Source of the DNA: Anseongella ginsenosidimutans
GTDB taxonomy: Bacteria; Bacteroidota; Bacteroidia; Sphingobacteriales; Sphingobacteriaceae
Assembly: GCF_008033235.1 (NCBI RefSeq)
Contig: NZ_CP042432.1
Span: forward strand, 930,001 to 994,000
Length of the DNA stretch: 64,000 bases
Direction of reading: 5' to 3'
Position 1 is the stretch's first letter. The number at the start of each line of letters is the position of its first letter. This document shows positions 63,401 through 64,000 of the stretch, piece by piece. The translations under genes were made by a program, and so were the position numbers. The notes below the pieces were generated by a model. It was given only the letters and a program-made list of their open reading frames with translations, was not told the DNA's origin and did not search any database.

Positions 63401-63841
63401 ACCCGTGATCGTCTGCTGCACCCGGTTAATGACCAGGCTGCTGCCGCCGCCTGGCTCCGGGGCCGCAGCGGATGCCTGGAAAGGAGCTTTCACCAGCACG
63501 ATCTGCTTGTTGATGACTTCGTAGCCAATCCCGTACGGCTGGAGCAGTTCGTCCAGGACCTGCTCCAGTTCCTGCCCTTCAATATTAACCGATACCTGTT
63601 TTTTTACAGGTACAATACGGGAACTATAAACAAACTTTACGTTTCCCTGGCTTTCAAGTTGTTTAAGGACGGATCTTAATGACGTATGGCCGGTCTCCAG
63701 GCTAACCCGGGTTTGCAACACTCCTTGCGCCTTGCTGTCGTTTGCCAGGCTTAAACTGGTAAACGACAGCATGACGGCCAATTGAAATACTGTGATTTTC
63801 ATGCAAAAGATGATAAATTCACGTGACGAACTTATTTTCAT
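60494..63841 (-). CDS. SusC/RagA-type TonB-linked protein with STN signalling domain (susC2)
   Basis: This protein of about 1115 aa starts at MKISSSREFI (ATG ending at 63841). ATGs ending at 63868 and 63946 are possible and would only lengthen the leader. After a signal peptide (ending SKAQ), residues about 45-115 form an STN/secretin-like domain (TSLRSVLKQLESQGNVKFVY, VSVNIEGQELEQVLDELL), which contacts a FecR anti-sigma factor in known systems. Next come the CarboxypepD_reg-like domain (TGKVTDAQTGEPVPGVNVLI), a TonB-box region EVVVVGYGTQSRREVTSAI, the plug (LKDGSAAAIYGTRANGGVIL) and the barrel. Any fecR gene would lie beyond the window end. Confidence 0.94.
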   Translation of the reverse strand: MKISSSREFIIFCMKITVFQLAVMLSFTSLSLANDSKAQGVLQTRVSLETGHTSLRSVLKQLESQGNVKFVYSSRIVPVKKQVSVNIEGQELEQVLDELLQPYGIGYEVINKQIVLVKAPFQASAAAPEPGGGSSLVINRVQQTITGKVTDAQTGEPVPGVNVLIKGTTVGTSTDMEGNYSLSVPDPEGNPVLVFSFLGYASQEIPVGTSPVINVSLEQDVAALDEVVVVGYGTQSRREVTSAIATVKAEDFNQGGARSPLDLIQGKVAGLSITRNQGNNPNSSAAIQLRGITSIEGDRSPLIVIDGIPGGDLDLLQQDDIASFDVLKDGSAAAIYGTRANGGVILITTKKGRAGEPRFNYSTYVQREAVDKKPDYLNASEYRELIDQGLINESEDLGASTDLYDMLINKDNLSQYHNFAASGGSANTNYRASVYFNEAEGIAKQNGRKEFGGRLNINQTGLQDRLHLQVNLATNFNKANMLGGGDGDDDFDDGSFGSDFEQAIQRNPTAPIRNPDGSFVETTAYNNYNPLSRLENRIAERNEQTFSGDAKLTLDIIDGLTASAFGSYVRNNWNDRYYRSVNDWDQREGQQYQGMGYASKRNHLDWTQTFESTVNYQKTFAEEHSLDAIVGYSYQYATTELFNVNNNGFTTDAFEDWNLGEGSAISNTDLPRPGMGSEKYDNTLVAFFGRVNYSFRDKYFAQVILRREGSSRFGANNKWGNFPAASVGWTLSQEDFIKDISFINNLKLRVGYGETGNQGIPNYRSLITLSGGGVYPQNGVYYETYGPSRNPNPDLRWETKKEWNFGLDFGLFENRLSGALDVYSRTTEDLLYSYTTQLPSFIHADIFTNVGSISNKGVELLLSVVAVDKPDFDWSMDFTANSQFNRLTSLSNDLYKATWLEFAGLPSPGNLGNAIRVYEGGTIGNFYGKRFAGFTEDGQWQFYKADGSIAGADEMNEDDLTVIGNGVPKYMASWSNSFRYRNFDLTVFFRGKFGFDILNTKEMYFGNKKWLPNNLLQSAVTTHAELNDDPQYSDYYIEKGDFVKLDNVTLGYNFSLDNPWVRSLRVYVTGRNLATITGYSGIDPELQDIGFETGVDNRSFYPRTKSFTIGLNVGF

Positions 63842-64000
63842 AAATTTGTTCTGGTTTTTGTTAAACATTCTGTTAAAGCAAAGCCATGCCTTCTTACTGC
63901 CTTTAAGCGGGTCAAGAAGAAGGTTCTCTCTGAGAAGGTCAGGCATGGTCGCACATGTCTGGCCTTTTTTAAAATTAAGTAAACCGATTTACTATCATGA

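Overview
The window comes from a member of the phylum Bacteroidota with a moderate GC content. The evidence is two SusC/SusD outer-membrane pairs, a Bacteroidota-type ECF sigma factor, SusC and SusD proteins with typical ends (SusD ending NPGY), a DUF4175 protein, a Big_5-type lipoprotein, and promoters of the Bacteroidota form TTTG-N17-23-TAnnTTTG. The genus cannot be decided from the sequence alone. Most of the window is ordinary housekeeping chromosome. It holds one tRNA gene, no rRNA, no CRISPR array and no insertion sequence that I can see.

Layout. 0.1-3.7 kb: a TonB-dependent siderophore-type receptor and a cardiolipin-synthase-like gene broken by two one-base shifts. 3.8-6.8 kb: the rpsP-rimM-trmD-rplS translation operon, with an extra secreted-protein gene inserted and a very long acidic tail on S16. 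6.9-15.5 kb: a mechanosensitive channel, a CPBP protease-cdsA-psd phospholipid operon, dusB, apaG, a zinc peptidase, rmuC and thiL. 15.6-18.4 kb: a lipoprotein sulfatase overlapping a dicarboxylate/amino-acid symporter. 18.6-24.9 kb: a complete tripartite RND efflux operon headed by a GbsR/MarR-type regulator with a perfect 18-bp palindrome at its start. 25-28.5 kb: divergent nadA and nadB (nadB has a one-base shift) and a gamma carbonic anhydrase. 28.5-37.8 kb: a Big_5 lipoprotein, mnmG, an oxidoreductase, ybeY, an RsbW-like ATPase and a large DUF4175 protein. Two identical parS-like 16-bp palindromes bracket the gene-free stretch upstream of mnmG.

38.1-43.3 kb follows tRNA-Pro(GGG). It looks more accessory: AT-richer, with two orphan hypothetical genes, a DHFR-like reductase and an ArsR-SRPBCC-DoxX-YdeI-DUF4256 cassette with paired operator-like repeats. 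43.3-49.5 kb carries a beta-propeller lipoprotein, a TPR histidine kinase/LuxR regulator pair, a membrane nucleotide cyclase, an esterase and a small acidic secreted protein. 49.5-52.1 kb is a divergent glpD and DeoR/GlpR regulator. 52.5-63.9 kb is a nutrient-uptake region: susC1-susD1-ECF sigma on the plus strand, facing susC2 (with an STN signalling domain)-susD2-DUF1080 glycosidase on the minus strand.

The best leads are the parS pair, the three one-G losses in G-runs (two genes), the marR and arsR operators, the altered rpsP operon and the ECF factor without a visible FecR partner. I did not find a clearly novel multi-gene system. The ArsR cassette is the nearest candidate.
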